A stretch of DNA of 64,000 nt, taken from NCBI GenBank assembly GCA_031772625.1, contig CM062810.1, positions 705,658,358 to 705,722,357 of the forward strand. Reading direction: 5' to 3'. The notes under the pieces are model-generated. The model worked only from the letters and a program-made list of their open reading frames with translations. It was not told where the DNA came from and did not search any database. Of the stretch, positions 33,464 to 44,046 are shown in pieces; position 1 is the first letter of the stretch; each line of letters begins with the position of its first letter. This DNA is from Pinus tabuliformis. Taxonomy: Eukaryota > Streptophyta > Pinopsida > Pinales > Pinaceae. A program made the translations under genes and the position numbers.

Positions 33464-34512
33464 TGTAAGGTCCTTGGTTACGGACACGTTCGGGCGCCGG
33501 GCAAAGTCACCGTGCACAGGCGCACGGGCGGGCGCGGGCGCACGGGCGGGCGCGGGCTGCACGACCGGCGGGCAGGTCTGCACGACAGGCGGGCGAGGCT
33601 GCACGGCGGGTGGGCAAGGCTGCACAGCGGGTGGGTCTGCACGACGGGCGGGTGAGTGCACACGGAAATGCGACGAAACCGTGCACGACAATGCGACGAT
33701 AAGTGCAACACTTAGAAATTTGACTAAGTGTTGGGCGAACTTATATGCAACGAATTAAAGGATGAAAGCCGACTTGTTTAAAGGTGCATATGGGCATGTA
33801 TGATGAGTTTATGGGGTCGGCCATGGGGCTGCACACCCCATGTAAAACCCATGTACATCTCATATATATATGACATATGAAGAGGCTCATTCCAACATAA
33901 GTCTTTCGCTCATATCTTCATAAGGCAAAGAGGAGTGCGCAGTTTGGTTAAGGGAATGCGCATACCTCATGCGCATTAGACTTGGGAAGTTGTGCAGGTT
34001 TTGTCTTATGTGATGGGTTGCAAAGAGTGCCATGTGTGAGTGGATTTTTGTACACGGTTTTATGCAGGACTTGGCTAAGGGATCTTGGGTGGCTCGAGTG
34101 AGCACCTCCCTTCGTGCAAGGGTGCAGAACATGTTGTAAAAGGCAGGTGGCCTCTCTTTTGTAAAATTTGACTAAGTGTAGACTTGGTTTGGCAAGGCAC
34201 ACTAGTCTGTTGTAAACTGATATTTTGATAATATATATATTGATTGGGCAGACTTTCTGGGAGTTGCCCCTCCCTTTGTACTTGATTATTGTTGATGTTC
34301 TCAGTTTATTTTACATGGTTAATAATAGAGAATGGTCTTCACTAAAGTATAAAGGATAATTCTTTATTTGGTTGCAAAAACATAAACTAAGTATGTTCAT
34401 GTTGAAGTAGGCGTAGTCCACAGATGTTAGTATTGTTAAAAAGAAAGCGCTCGGTGGTGCCGCACCTCGCTACAAGCGGTTGGAAGATCACCGCAGGTGT
34501 AGGGGCGTGACA
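33464..34512 (+). repeat. 5' LTR of element 5, with internal minisatellite
   Basis: 1,049 bp, starting TGTAAGGTCCTTGGTTACGG. A GC-rich minisatellite of GCACGGGCGGGCGCGGGC and CTGCACGACAGGCGGGCGAGG units fills about 33520-33660. It is longer in the 3' copy, explaining the length difference. Confidence 0.9.
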
Positions 34513-34571
34513 GTTGATATCAGAGCTCGGTCAGGAGCTGGTGGAGCAAGTGTGAGGACACTTGGAAATTG

Positions 34572-35273
34572 ATGACAGGTGAAGCCGATGCAGATAAGGT
34601 TATGGAGAAATCATGGATGAATAGTCTTGGTTTCGTAGACTTGATGGTTCATGGCAAGACCATTCAAGCTCTGGTAGACACAGGTGCTACACATAAGTTT
34701 ATGACAACACGGTTAGCAAAAGAGGCTGGGCTGACATCTAATATGGAGGTCAAGGCAGTAAACTCTAGAGCTAAGGTGGCAGGTTTGGTACACGATGTAC
34801 CTGTACAGATGAAAGAATGGAAGAGTCAATTGGACTTCATAGTGATGGAGATGAATGACTTCGATGTGATACTTGGACAAGAATTCTTGAAGGGCAACAA
34901 GGCTATTGTTGTCCCCTTCTATGATGAAGATGTTGCAGACATGACTACGATGAAGGATGAACTTGAGGCTGATCAAGTTGAACCAGGATCGTGCAGTTTG
35001 TCAACATGTATGGATGAGGTCACTCACATGGAGGAGCCTCATGATGATGAAGTAAGTGATGATACTTGTGTTTCATTTGGGCATTTGGGAGATGGACCAT
35101 GTGCAGAAAAGGGCAAATCCAGTTTGCCAAGGCAAGAGGACATCTTACCATGGATGACTATGATGGAACCTTGTATGGAGACACAAGGATTGTCGATTGT
35201 TGCAGGGCTTGTTGGGGTTACTTGTGACCTTATGATGAAAGGTGCAAGGACCCGTGACAAGGGAGGAACATGA
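34572..35273 (+). CDS. Retropepsin fused to element-specific acidic tail
   Basis: The ATG at 34572 (MTGEADADKV). Residues about 20-115 form an aspartic protease with an intact active site ALVDTGATHKFM and the second motif FDVILGQEFL. At about residue 117 the sequence switches to the acidic module of elements 1-3 (EDVADMTTMKDELEADQ, EEPHDDEVSDDTCVSFGHL), ending RTRDKGGT. There is no Gag and no Pol. The switch point suggests recombination or template switching between two element types sharing LTRs. The frame is fully open. It is unclear whether it acts as a protease or is only a passenger. Confidence 0.75.
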   Translation: MTGEADADKVMEKSWMNSLGFVDLMVHGKTIQALVDTGATHKFMTTRLAKEAGLTSNMEVKAVNSRAKVAGLVHDVPVQMKEWKSQLDFIVMEMNDFDVILGQEFLKGNKAIVVPFYDEDVADMTTMKDELEADQVEPGSCSLSTCMDEVTHMEEPHDDEVSDDTCVSFGHLGDGPCAEKGKSSLPRQEDILPWMTMMEPCMETQGLSIVAGLVGVTCDLMMKGARTRDKGGT

Positions 35274-36469
35274 TGATCGTTGTGGAGGATTGGGTCATGC
35301 TTTAGCCACATGGAGAATTGGCTAAGTGCCCGGCATGACTCATGGACAGGTTGAGGAGGGCACACACTTGTGATGTTTTGGGTGGACTTCTCATGGCCGA
35401 GACCAAGAGCGAGTCTTAATGGACACTTTGGTGGAGGAGCTATGATGAAGGGACTCATGACATAATGATGAGATGGTTGGGTGACCGAGTTCACTAAACC
35501 GAAGATCGAAGACTTGGATGAGATGGCCAGATGTTGTGATGTGTCTACTTGGTTGGACTACATGGGCAGCTTAGTCATGGACATCAGGTTGGAGACTTGA
35601 AGACATGGAGCATGGCAGACCTATGCAAGGACATTGTGTGGAAGCACTTGTAGAGATGTCAAGGGACATCCAAAGAGGAGTGCTAGGGCATGAATGTTAT
35701 GCAGGAGGACTTGCTAGTGTGACATGGGGACTTGAGGATGGCACATTGCAGATGATGAAGAGGACTTCATGGAACTGAATGGGGCACATCAAGAGTTGAT
35801 AAGATTGAAGACTTGGATGGACTTGTGAGTAGCTATGGAGCATTCCTATTACATGGGGATGGGTTATGGAGCTCATGAGGACATGAGATTGTTGTGACTT
35901 TTAGGGACTTCATGTATGGTGGACTTAGAGATCTAATACATTGAGGAGCTAAAGTCAAGTGACTTTGATGCAGTATGGGATGCATACTTTCAAAGTGCAT
36001 GTATGGGCATGGCTTGGAAGAGTGACTTGATGTAGAGGATCGATAAGAGGCACTTTGAGGTGATGAAGTTACAATGATGATGATGATGCTTTGGTGATAC
36101 ACTTGAGCATGGGTTGAGCCGAGACTCAACGACTTTTATACATGAGAGCTGATTTGATCGAGGATCATGGGCAACACATGGATAGGTGAGACAAGTGCAT
36201 ACTTGTTTCTATGAAGACTTGAGGATGGCACATTACAGATGATGGAGAGGGCTTCATGGACCTGAATGGGGCACATCGAGAGTCGGTTTGATGAGATGAT
36301 CTCTTCACTTTGGAGGAGACACACACCTGGATAACATATTGCAGATGACAGTGGTTCTACATATGTTGCAAGGATGTTTGCCTTGTGTAGAAAGGTCGAC
36401 ATCATGGATGATGATGATCTTGGTGGAGAGCTACCGGGATGGTATGTTGTTGAGGACGACAACGATTTC
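35274..36469 (+). other. Non-coding interior of element 5
   Basis: Homologous to the interior of element 1 but rearranged; words such as CATGGACCTGAATGGG recur at 30880 (element 4) and 36257. No gene is seen. Confidence 0.65.
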
Positions 36470-36482
36470 AGGTGGAGGAGGA

Positions 36483-38304
36483 TGTAAGGTCCTTGGTTAC
36501 GGACGCGTTTGGGCGCCGAGCGAAGTCACCGTGCATGGGCGCACGGGCGGGCGCGGGCACACGGGCGAGCGCGAGTGCAAGGGCGGGCGCGGGCGCACGG
36601 GCGGGCGCGGGCTGCACGACGGCGGGCGGGTCTGCACGACAGGCGGGCGAGGCTACACGACGGGCGGGCAAGGCTGCACGGCAGGTGGGTCTGCACGACG
36701 GGCGGGTGAGCGCACACGGGCGGGTGAGCGCACATGGAAATGCGACGAAACCGTGCACGACAATGCGACGATAAGTGCAACACTTAGAAATTCGACTAAG
36801 TGTTGGGCAAACTTATATGCGACGGATTACAGGATGAAAGCCGACTTGTTTAATGGTGCATATGGGCATGTATGATGGGTTTATGGGGTCGGCCATGGGG
36901 CTGCACACCCCATGTAAAACCCATGTACATTGCATATATATATGACATGTGAGGAGGCTCATTTGAACATAAGTCTTTCGCTCATATACCTTCGTAAGGC
37001 AAAGAGGAGTGCGTAGTTTGGTTAAGGAAATGCGCATACCTCATGCGCATTAGACTTGGGAAGTTGTGCAGGTTTTGTCTTATGTGATGGTTGGCAAAGA
37101 GTGCCATGTGTGAGTGGATTTTTGTACACGGTTTTATGCAGGACTTGGCTAAGGGATCTTGGGTGGCTCGGGTGAGCACCTCCCTTCGTGCGAGGGTGCA
37201 GAACATGTTGTAAAAGGTAGGTGGCCTGTATTTTGTAAAATTTGACTAAGTGTAGACTTGGTTTGGCAAGGCACACTAGTCTGTTGTAAACTGATATTTT
37301 GATAATATATATATTGATTGGGCAGACTTTCTGGGAGTTACCCCTCCCTTTGTACTTGATTATTGTTGATGTTCTCGGTTTTCTTGTACATGGTTAATAA
37401 TAGAGAATGGTCTTCACTAAAGTATAAAGGACAATGCTTTATTCGGTTGCAAAAACATAAACTAAGTATAGAGAAAGATTTTGGCGAAAATCACATGGAA
37501 TGTCATTTGCCGACGCGTTTCGAACCAACCAGTGTGGTTCATCGTCAGGACAAGTTGAAGAAACAGATCTAGCTTAGCATGTTATATAGACCGAGCAGAG
37601 CCTCCAATGGCTAGTTTGACCAACCGCTAATATTGACCAAAGGACCAGGATCAAAATAAGGATCTAGTTATTTATTTTTATTATTTTTATTATTATTATT
37701 TTATTTCATTTTTATTTTATTTATTTTTATTTTATTCGTTTGTGTATTTATTTTATTATTTTTATTTCGGGTTTTATATCTATTTATTTATTTAATTTGT
37801 TATTATTATTTTATTTTTATTCAGTTAGTTATTTCATTCACTTTTAACTCTTATTCTCACTTAATTTATTCTTAGAAGCGGTCTGTTGCAACTAATTTTC
37901 TTTTAAAAAATAATTGACCTTTAATTTTGATTATTTATTAATAAACTATTATTTTGATCCTGGTCCTTTGGTCAATATTAGCGGTTGGTCAAACTAGCCA
38001 TTGGAGGCTCTGCTCGGTCTATATAACATGCTAAGCTAGATCTGTTTCTTCAACTTGTCCTGACGATGAACCACACAGGTTGGTTCGAAACGCGTCGACA
38101 AATGACATTCCATGTGATTTTCGCCGAAATCTTTCTCTAACTTAATATGGATGATAGAAGCCTAAACTCTATTATAAACTAAGTATGTTCATGTTGAAGT
38201 AGGCGTAGTCCACGGGTGTTAGTATTGTTAAAAAGAAAGCGCTCGGTGGTGCCGCACCTCGCTACAAGCGGTTGGAAGATCACCGCAGGTGTCGGGGCGT
38301 GACA
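36483..38304 (+). repeat. 3' LTR of element 5, interrupted by a foldback element
   Basis: Same family as 33464-34512. The LTR runs to 37468, is interrupted, and resumes at 38186. The GC-rich minisatellite at about 36535-36735 has more units than in the 5' copy. The terminal GTGACA is at 38299-38304. Confidence 0.88.
37469..38173. mobile_element. Foldback/MITE-like element, 705 bp, 190-bp inverted repeats
   Basis: The left arm 37469-37658 starts TAGAGAAAGATTTTGGCG. The right arm 37949-38139 is its inverted copy with few changes. The loop is very AT-rich, TTATTTTTATT-type. The LTR word ATAAACTAAGTA flanks it on both sides (37457-37468 and 38174-38185), a 12-bp target duplication. The right side has 34 extra bases between the arm and the duplication, so the left arm may be truncated. 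Long inverted arms and a duplication near 9-12 bp suggest a Mutator-like non-autonomous element, but no transposase is present. Confidence 0.85.
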
Positions 38305-38590
38305 AGCAGGGTCGCCCTGCCTGCTGGGTCACGACGGGGGGCGCCCTCGTGCAGGCGCCACCCGGGCCGCCCGTGCCCTCGCCCCGCAGGCAGGGTGATT
38401 CCCGGAATCGCCCTGCCTGCCGGGTGAGGGCACGGGCGGCCCGGGTGGCGCCTGCATGACGGGGGGCGCCCTCGTGCAGGCGCCGCCCGGGCCGCCCGTG
38501 CCCTCGCCCGGCAGGCAGGGCGATTCCCGGAATCGCCCTGCCTGCCAGGCGGGGGCGCGGGGGGCCCGGGTGCATCTGCACGAGCCCCGC
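38305..38590. repeat. Palindromic satellite, family A, last block
   Basis: Two to three palindromic units with centres GATTCCCGGAATC. It abuts family B at the word CACGAGCCCCGCTCATGGGG. Confidence 0.9.
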
Positions 38591-39300
38591 TCATGGGGCT
38601 GAGGGAGGGTGGGTGAGGCCAAGGGCGGAGGGTGGGTGAGGCGGGCGGGTGGGGCTGAGGGAGGGTCGGTAGGGCGGGCGGGCGGGTGAGGGCGCCCGGG
38701 GGTGGGTGGTTCGGGCGGGTGAGGGCACCCGGGCCGGGCGGGCGGGTGGGTGATGGCGCCCGCGAGTGGGTGGGGCGGGCGGGTTAGGGTCCCCGGGCTG
38801 GGCGGGCGGGTCAGGGCGCCCACGGGTGGGTGGGGCGGGCGGGTGAGGGTGCCCGTGCCGAGCGGGCGGGCGGGTGAGGGCGCCCGTGCTGGGCGGGCGG
38901 GCGGGTGAGGGCACCCGGGGGTGGGTGGGGCGTGCCGGTGAGGGCGCCCGGGGGTGGGTGGCCCGCCCGGAGGGGTGAGGCGCCCGGGTGAGAGCGCCGG
39001 GAGGGGTTGGGCGGGCGGGTGAGGGAGCCCGGGCCGGGCGAGCGGGTGAAGGGGGCGTGGGTGGTTCGCCCGGAGGGGTGGGGCGGGTGGGTTAGGGCGC
39101 CCGGGCCGGGCCGGGCATGCGGGTGAGGGGGGACGGGGTGGGTGGGCCGGGCAGGTGAGGGGCCCCAGGCCGGGCAAGCGGGTGAGGGGGGGCTGTTAGG
39201 GTGCCCGGAGGGGCCGGGCAGGCGGGTGAGGGGGGGGCGTTGTTAAGGCGCTCGGAGGGGCCGGCCGGGTGGGCGGGCGAGGGGGGTTGGGCGCACCCAC
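38591..39300. repeat. GC-rich minisatellite, family B, inverted copy
   Basis: GGGTGAGGGCGCCCGGG-type repeats, the complement of the array at 9313-10377. The two outer B arrays therefore face each other in inverted orientation, one beside each divergent gene. The long ORFs here on minus are proline-rich artefacts. Confidence 0.85.
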
Positions 39301-39835
39301 GGGGGTTAAGAAAATGAGGTTGACCGGGCCCACCATGTTCACGATTTTTCATTAAATTAATTTAATATAAAAGTTTTCAAGAAAAAAAATTTAACTTACC
39401 TTTTAATTGCGAGAATTCTTCGTTGATTATGTTGTTGATAGCGATTTAGCTGCTCCACAAATTCACGACTCTTTCAACGATTTTCAGAAAGCCTGGATGT
39501 GATGTTAGTAATAGTGATAATGAAATTTTAATATGTAAGTGAAGTTACAAGGATGTTTTACTGTACGGTTAATATGGGATAATTTGTTTTACAATATTAT
39601 AAAGTGAATATTATAAATTTGTTTTACAACGGGTTGAATGTGGGATAATTTGTTTTAAAATATTATAAAGTGAATATTGTAGTATTGGAAAGCGAATATT
39701 ATATGGTTTAACTATTATAATAATTAATGTAGAAGTTGTAGTGTACAATTTTAATTATGATTTCATAAAAAAAAATCAGTTTACATTTTCCAATAAATTG
39801 TAGAACAAAGTAATAAAGGTAAATAAATTTAACAA
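39301..39835. repeat. AT-rich upstream region of the transposase-type gene with a 66-bp duplication
   Basis: The word TGGGATAATTTGTTTT with AATATTATAAAGTGAATATT occurs at about 39575 and again at about 39641. No gene is seen. The abrupt end of GC-rich DNA near 39300 mirrors the one at 9313. Confidence 0.6.
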
Positions 39836-39913
39836 ACTTTTTGGAGGGAAATATTTTTGCGAAACCTTTTGGAGGGAAATATTTTCGTGAAATTTTTTGG
39901 AGGGAAAATTTCA
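39836..39913 (+). repeat. 27-bp tandem repeat, about three copies, before the transposase-type gene
   Basis: CTTTTTGGAGGGAAATATTT occurs three times with small changes, just upstream of a TATA box. It may be part of the promoter or 5' leader. Confidence 0.75.
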
Positions 39914-39923
39914 TTCTTTAAGC

Positions 39924-39930
39924 TATATAA
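39924..39930 (+). promoter_or_regulatory. Candidate TATA box for the transposase-type gene
   Basis: TATATAA lies 54 bases before the ATG at 39984, a normal spacing for a plant gene with a short leader. Confidence 0.45.
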
Positions 39931-39983
39931 TAACTTTAGGAGACTCTCCATTTGTATCATTCAACATCTTCTATTTGAAAGGG

Positions 39984-42900
39984 ATGGATTGTTTTGATAG
40001 TGAAGTTTCGATTTATATACCATCAACTTCTTCATCGCGTAACAACTCTATTCATATTGATGAACATAGCGGGAATTCTTCCACTATGAATAGAAAGTCA
40101 CTTCTTCCACTTAGTCCTGATTCTAAGGACTATGAGAGCAGCACTGATGAAAGAGGGGATGGAGAATTTCAAATAAATAAAGAGTCACAGATTCCACTTA
40201 GTCCTACTTCTAAGGACTATGAAAGCCGCAGTGATGAAGAGCATGATGGTGAAGTTCAAAAGAACGGAGTGTCACGATGTCCTCTTAGTCCTAATTCTAA
40301 GGACTATGAGAGCAGCAGTTTTGAAGAGCATGATGGTGAAGTTCAAAAGAATGGAGGGTCACGGTGTCCACTTAGTCCTAATTCTGAGGACTATGAGAGC
40401 AGTAGTTTTGATGAGCATGTTGGTGAAGTTCAAATGGAGTGTCACAGTGTCCACTTAGTCCTAATTCCGAGGACTATGAGAGCAGCAGTTTTGAAGAGCA
40501 TAATGGCGAAGTTCAAAAGAAGGGAGTGTCACGGTGTCCACTTAGTCCTAATTCTGAGGACTATGAGAGCAGCAGTTTTGAAGAGCATAATGGTGAAGTT
40601 CAAAAGAAGGGAGTGTCACGGTGTCCACTTAGTCCTAATTCTGAGGACTATGAGAGCAATAGTTTTGAAGCGCATGATGGCAAATTTCAAAAGAATGGAG
40701 TGTCACAGTGTCCACTTAGTCCTAATTCTGAAGACTATGAGAGCAGCAGTGATGAAAAGCATGATGTTGATTTTCAAAAGTATGGAGTGTCAAAGTGTCC
40801 ACTTAGTCCTAATTCTAAGGACTATGAGAGCAGTAGTGATGAAAAGCATGATGTTGATTTTCAAAAGTATGGAGTGTCACAGTGTCCAGTTAGTCCAAAT
40901 TCTAAGGACTATGAGAGCAGCAGTGATGAAGAGTGGGATGATGAATTTCAAAAGATTGGAGTACCACAGTGTCCACTTCGTCCTAATTTTGCGGACTATG
41001 AGAGCAGTAGTTATGAAGAGCGTGATGATGAATTTCAAAATAATAGAGTGTCACTGTGTCCTCTTAGTCCTAATTCTGCGGACTATGAGAGCAGCAGTGA
41101 TGAAGGACAAGATGATGCACTTAGTCCTAATTCTAATGAGTATAAAGGTAGCAGTGACAAATGACGGGATGTAGCATCTTCAATAAGTAAACAGTCACAT
41201 TTTCAACGTAGTCCTAATTCTATGGACTATGAGAGTAGCACTGGCAATGCATATGAGGAAGAATATCCATTAAACATCGAGTCAGATTTTCCATTCAGTC
41301 CGAATTCTAAGGACTACGACAATAGCACTGAAGAAGCAGAAGATGAAGAATATCCTCCAAGTCAATATTTGAAAAGCAGAGCTGATCATAGTGTGGATAA
41401 CATTCCTCTTAATGATGATGAAAAGCCTTATACAAATGATGATCAAATGATGGAGATGTTGCCAAGAAACATTGTATCAAGGAGTAGGAGCAGACCTTTT
41501 CGTATCAATGCAAGTTGTTCTAGTTATACAAGGGGTAGAGCAGAATATCTGACGAGAAGAAGTTCTATTAGTGCTCTCATTTCAAGTGAATGTTGCCAAA
41601 AAGATTGCTTGAAACATATGGATTTCAAATTTGCGTTAGAAAGCAGGAAGAGATATTTGTCAATGAATAAAAGCATGCAAAATTCATATTTAGTTGGGTG
41701 CATGCAATCTACATTGTCAGGTTATGATTATCATATTGGGAATTTTTTTATCTGTAGAAAAGGTTTCAAAATGTTTCATTCGATTGGGAATTTTCGTCTC
41801 TTGAGAATTCAATAAAATTTGGGAAAGGATCCCACATTTTATTCATAAGTATGTCATAAAAGACAGTTTGGTCCATTATCAAATACTACAATGTCATGGA
41901 TGAAATATTTCTTTTCAAAGCATGGAGAGTGTATGCCAAATGGAGAGACAATACATATTCCAGATAATTTTTCAAGACGAGAAATCTACAACTTATACAA
42001 AGAATATGCAGAAGGTGCTGAGGGACATGGCCAGTTTATTACATATCAATATTTTGTGAAGGTATGGAAGAAAGAATTCAACAATGTCTGTATTCCTAAG
42101 AAGACAAGGATGGGGATTTGCAGTACATGTGCTTCTCTTAAATAAAAAAGGGACAAATGTGAAGGCTCAGAAAGAGGTAAGCGTTCATAACTTTAACTTT
42201 TAAAATTGTATAGTCATCAACTATGAAAACATATTTCTTAATGAATCTCTTTTATGTTGTGTAGATTTAATTGTCAAACAACTTCAGGAGCATCGTGAAC
42301 AACAAACAAACGAAAGGAAGAAGTTGTACAAACATCGAAAGAAGTGTTATGATAATCCGAATAAATATTTGGGTTTGATAATTGATGGTATGGACCAGAA
42401 GAAAACACTTTTACCACATTTTGTTTGCACACCCAAAAATTTACAGGAGGAAAACTTTATTCAATTTCACTTGGTCGGTTGTATGGTCTTCAATGGGAAA
42501 ATGTTGCCAAGGGTGTACTTCACAGCTCCAAATATTCATAATGATGCAAATCTGACCATAACCATAATTCATGATGTGATTTCTCATTGGTCTGGTAATC
42601 TTCCTGAAGTTTTGTATCTACAATTGGACAACACTTGCCGTGAAAACAAAAATCAAGTTGTTTTTGGATATCTAAACATGCTTGTTGAATTGGGAATTTT
42701 TCATAAGGTAAAGGTTGGTTTCCTTCTTGTTGGGCACACTCATGACCATATTGATAAGATGTTTAGTTGTTTTTCAGTCACATTGAGGAGGAAGGAAGTT
42801 GGGAGCTTGCCATCACTAATTGAATGTATTAAGAAATCATACATGCCAGAGCCTACTTTTGATGTGTTGGAAGAAACTATTGACATGCGAAGGTTTATTC

Positions 42901-44046
42901 TGGGATCATATGGTGAGGGGAAATGCATTGAAAAACTTAATGAAATTAGCTTCCAACATCAATTTCATATCAAAAAAATTGATGGGAAACACTAATATGG
43001 GGAAAGAAGTATTCAACTAGTACAGAATGGGCACCGTCATCAGGATTGCAATTTTTGAAGTTCATTCCAGATCATCCAATATTTGCATAAAAAATATTGT
43101 TATTACAATCAGTTGCTGAAGTTCAGAATGCACATAGACAGAACAGGGCTATAAATTATTCTGATTGCCTGGAAGAAATTAAAAAATGTATTAGATATAC
43201 ATATGAGTACTTTGACATTGCTGATTCAGTTTGGTGGGAGTCGTTTTTCAATAATCAAAGTGATATCATTTCGACAACAATAAATGAAGATATACCTTTG
43301 AAAAATCCATTTATTTGGCCACATAATGTGTCGAATGAACATGAGGAAGTAAACATTGTTGAACAGCAACAATCTCAAGGTATTATTAATTCTTCACAGG
43401 CAGAGGAAAGAGAGATGTATATTGGTTCCAGAAGATCTCGTGCACAACATGAAGCCATGGAAGACCTTTATAGGGGTTCAGTACAGGATATTAAGGAGGG
43501 TTTCATGATTGCAGTGCTAGCAGATGGAGATCCCAATGGCTATCCATTTTGGGTTGCTAAAGTTATAAAGGTCTTTACAGAAAATGAGGATGTTACAAGT
43601 GTTGAACTACATTGGTATGCCACAAATACACACCCATTCAATGGTGTGTATAAGCCAGAGATGGTAGTTGACAAAAAAATGGCGGAAAAAGAAAAAGAAA
43701 GGGTACAAATGTAAATCGCCGCCGCACAGACATATTAAAATTGGAGGATGTAGACATACTTGTTTATGACTTCAATTTAACAAAGAGAGGAACTCTTCGC
43801 TTCAAGACGATAGAGATTCTGAAAAGGTTGTTACCAGAAGGAACAGTGTTGACATGGGAGTCACCTGAAACCAGTCGTAGATCTAGAAGAATTTTGAAAC
43901 CTGAAATGTTGGGCATGCATGTGGACTCAGATGGGGCACTAGTTGATGAAAGAGAAGAATATGGAACATCTTCGTCAGCATCCAATCACTCATCTGAAGA
44001 TGTGAATTCTGATGGTGTGCCAGAAAACATGAGTGATTTTGAATAA
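39984..44046 (+). pseudogene. DUF7869-like, DDE-transposase-type protein with serine/acidic repeats
   Basis: The ATG at 39984 opens a region of 29-residue repeats (PLSPNSKDYESSSDEE...), followed by a Cys-rich segment (SECCQKDCLKHMDF) and ICRKGFKMFHSIG. Next come DNFSRREIYNLYKEYAEGAE and CSTCASLK, then an intron (GTAAGC donor near 42176, acceptor TTGTGTAG near 42264). The core follows: LIIDGMDQKKTLLPH, VLYLQLDNTCRENKNQ and LVGHTHDHIDKMFS, a D/D/D-H pattern like a DDE nuclease. The tail (GYPFWVAKVIKVF...VELHWYATNTHPF) looks like a Tudor/BAH-type reader, followed by a basic patch and an acidic end. Lesions: a 4-base loss near 40433, TGA at 41162-41164, a frame change at about 41815-41890, TAA at 42142-42144, a one-base loss near 42990, TAA near 43088, and a frameshift near 43700. 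The family name is from memory. A transposase role is inferred from the motif pattern and the TIRs. Confidence 0.8.
40097..41367 (+). repeat. 87-bp coding tandem repeat (29 residues), about 14 units
   Basis: The word GTCAC-A/G starts units at 40097, 40184, 40271, 40358, 40441, 40528, 40615, 40702, 40789, 40876, 40963, 41050, 41194 and 41281. All steps are 87 bp except 83 (a 4-bp deletion that shifts the frame) and 144 (87 plus a 57-bp partial unit). Each unit encodes CPLSPNSKDYESSS followed by an acidic stretch and FQKNGVS. The serine-proline and DYESSSDEE pattern suggests proline-directed and casein-kinase-type phosphorylation. Confidence 0.9.

Larger units (their letters stand above)
33464..38304 (+). 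mobile_element. LTR element 5, protease-acidic ORF, TSD GGCAG/AGCAG
   Basis: 5' LTR 33464-34512, PBS 34515-34526 (TGATATCAGAGC), ORF 34572-35273, polypurine tract ending 36482, 3' LTR 36483-38304 split by a 705-bp foldback element. The target duplication GGCAG (33459-33463) and AGCAG (38305-38309) differ at one base. Its cargo is a hybrid between the protease of gag-type elements and the acidic ORF of elements 1-3. Confidence 0.9.

Noticed and set aside
39897..41174. Single 425-codon ORF as the true protein
   Set aside because: After the 4-base loss near 40433 this frame reads the 87-bp repeat out of register. The acidic DYESSS frame continues in the frame starting at 40439, so the second half of the long ORF is spurious.
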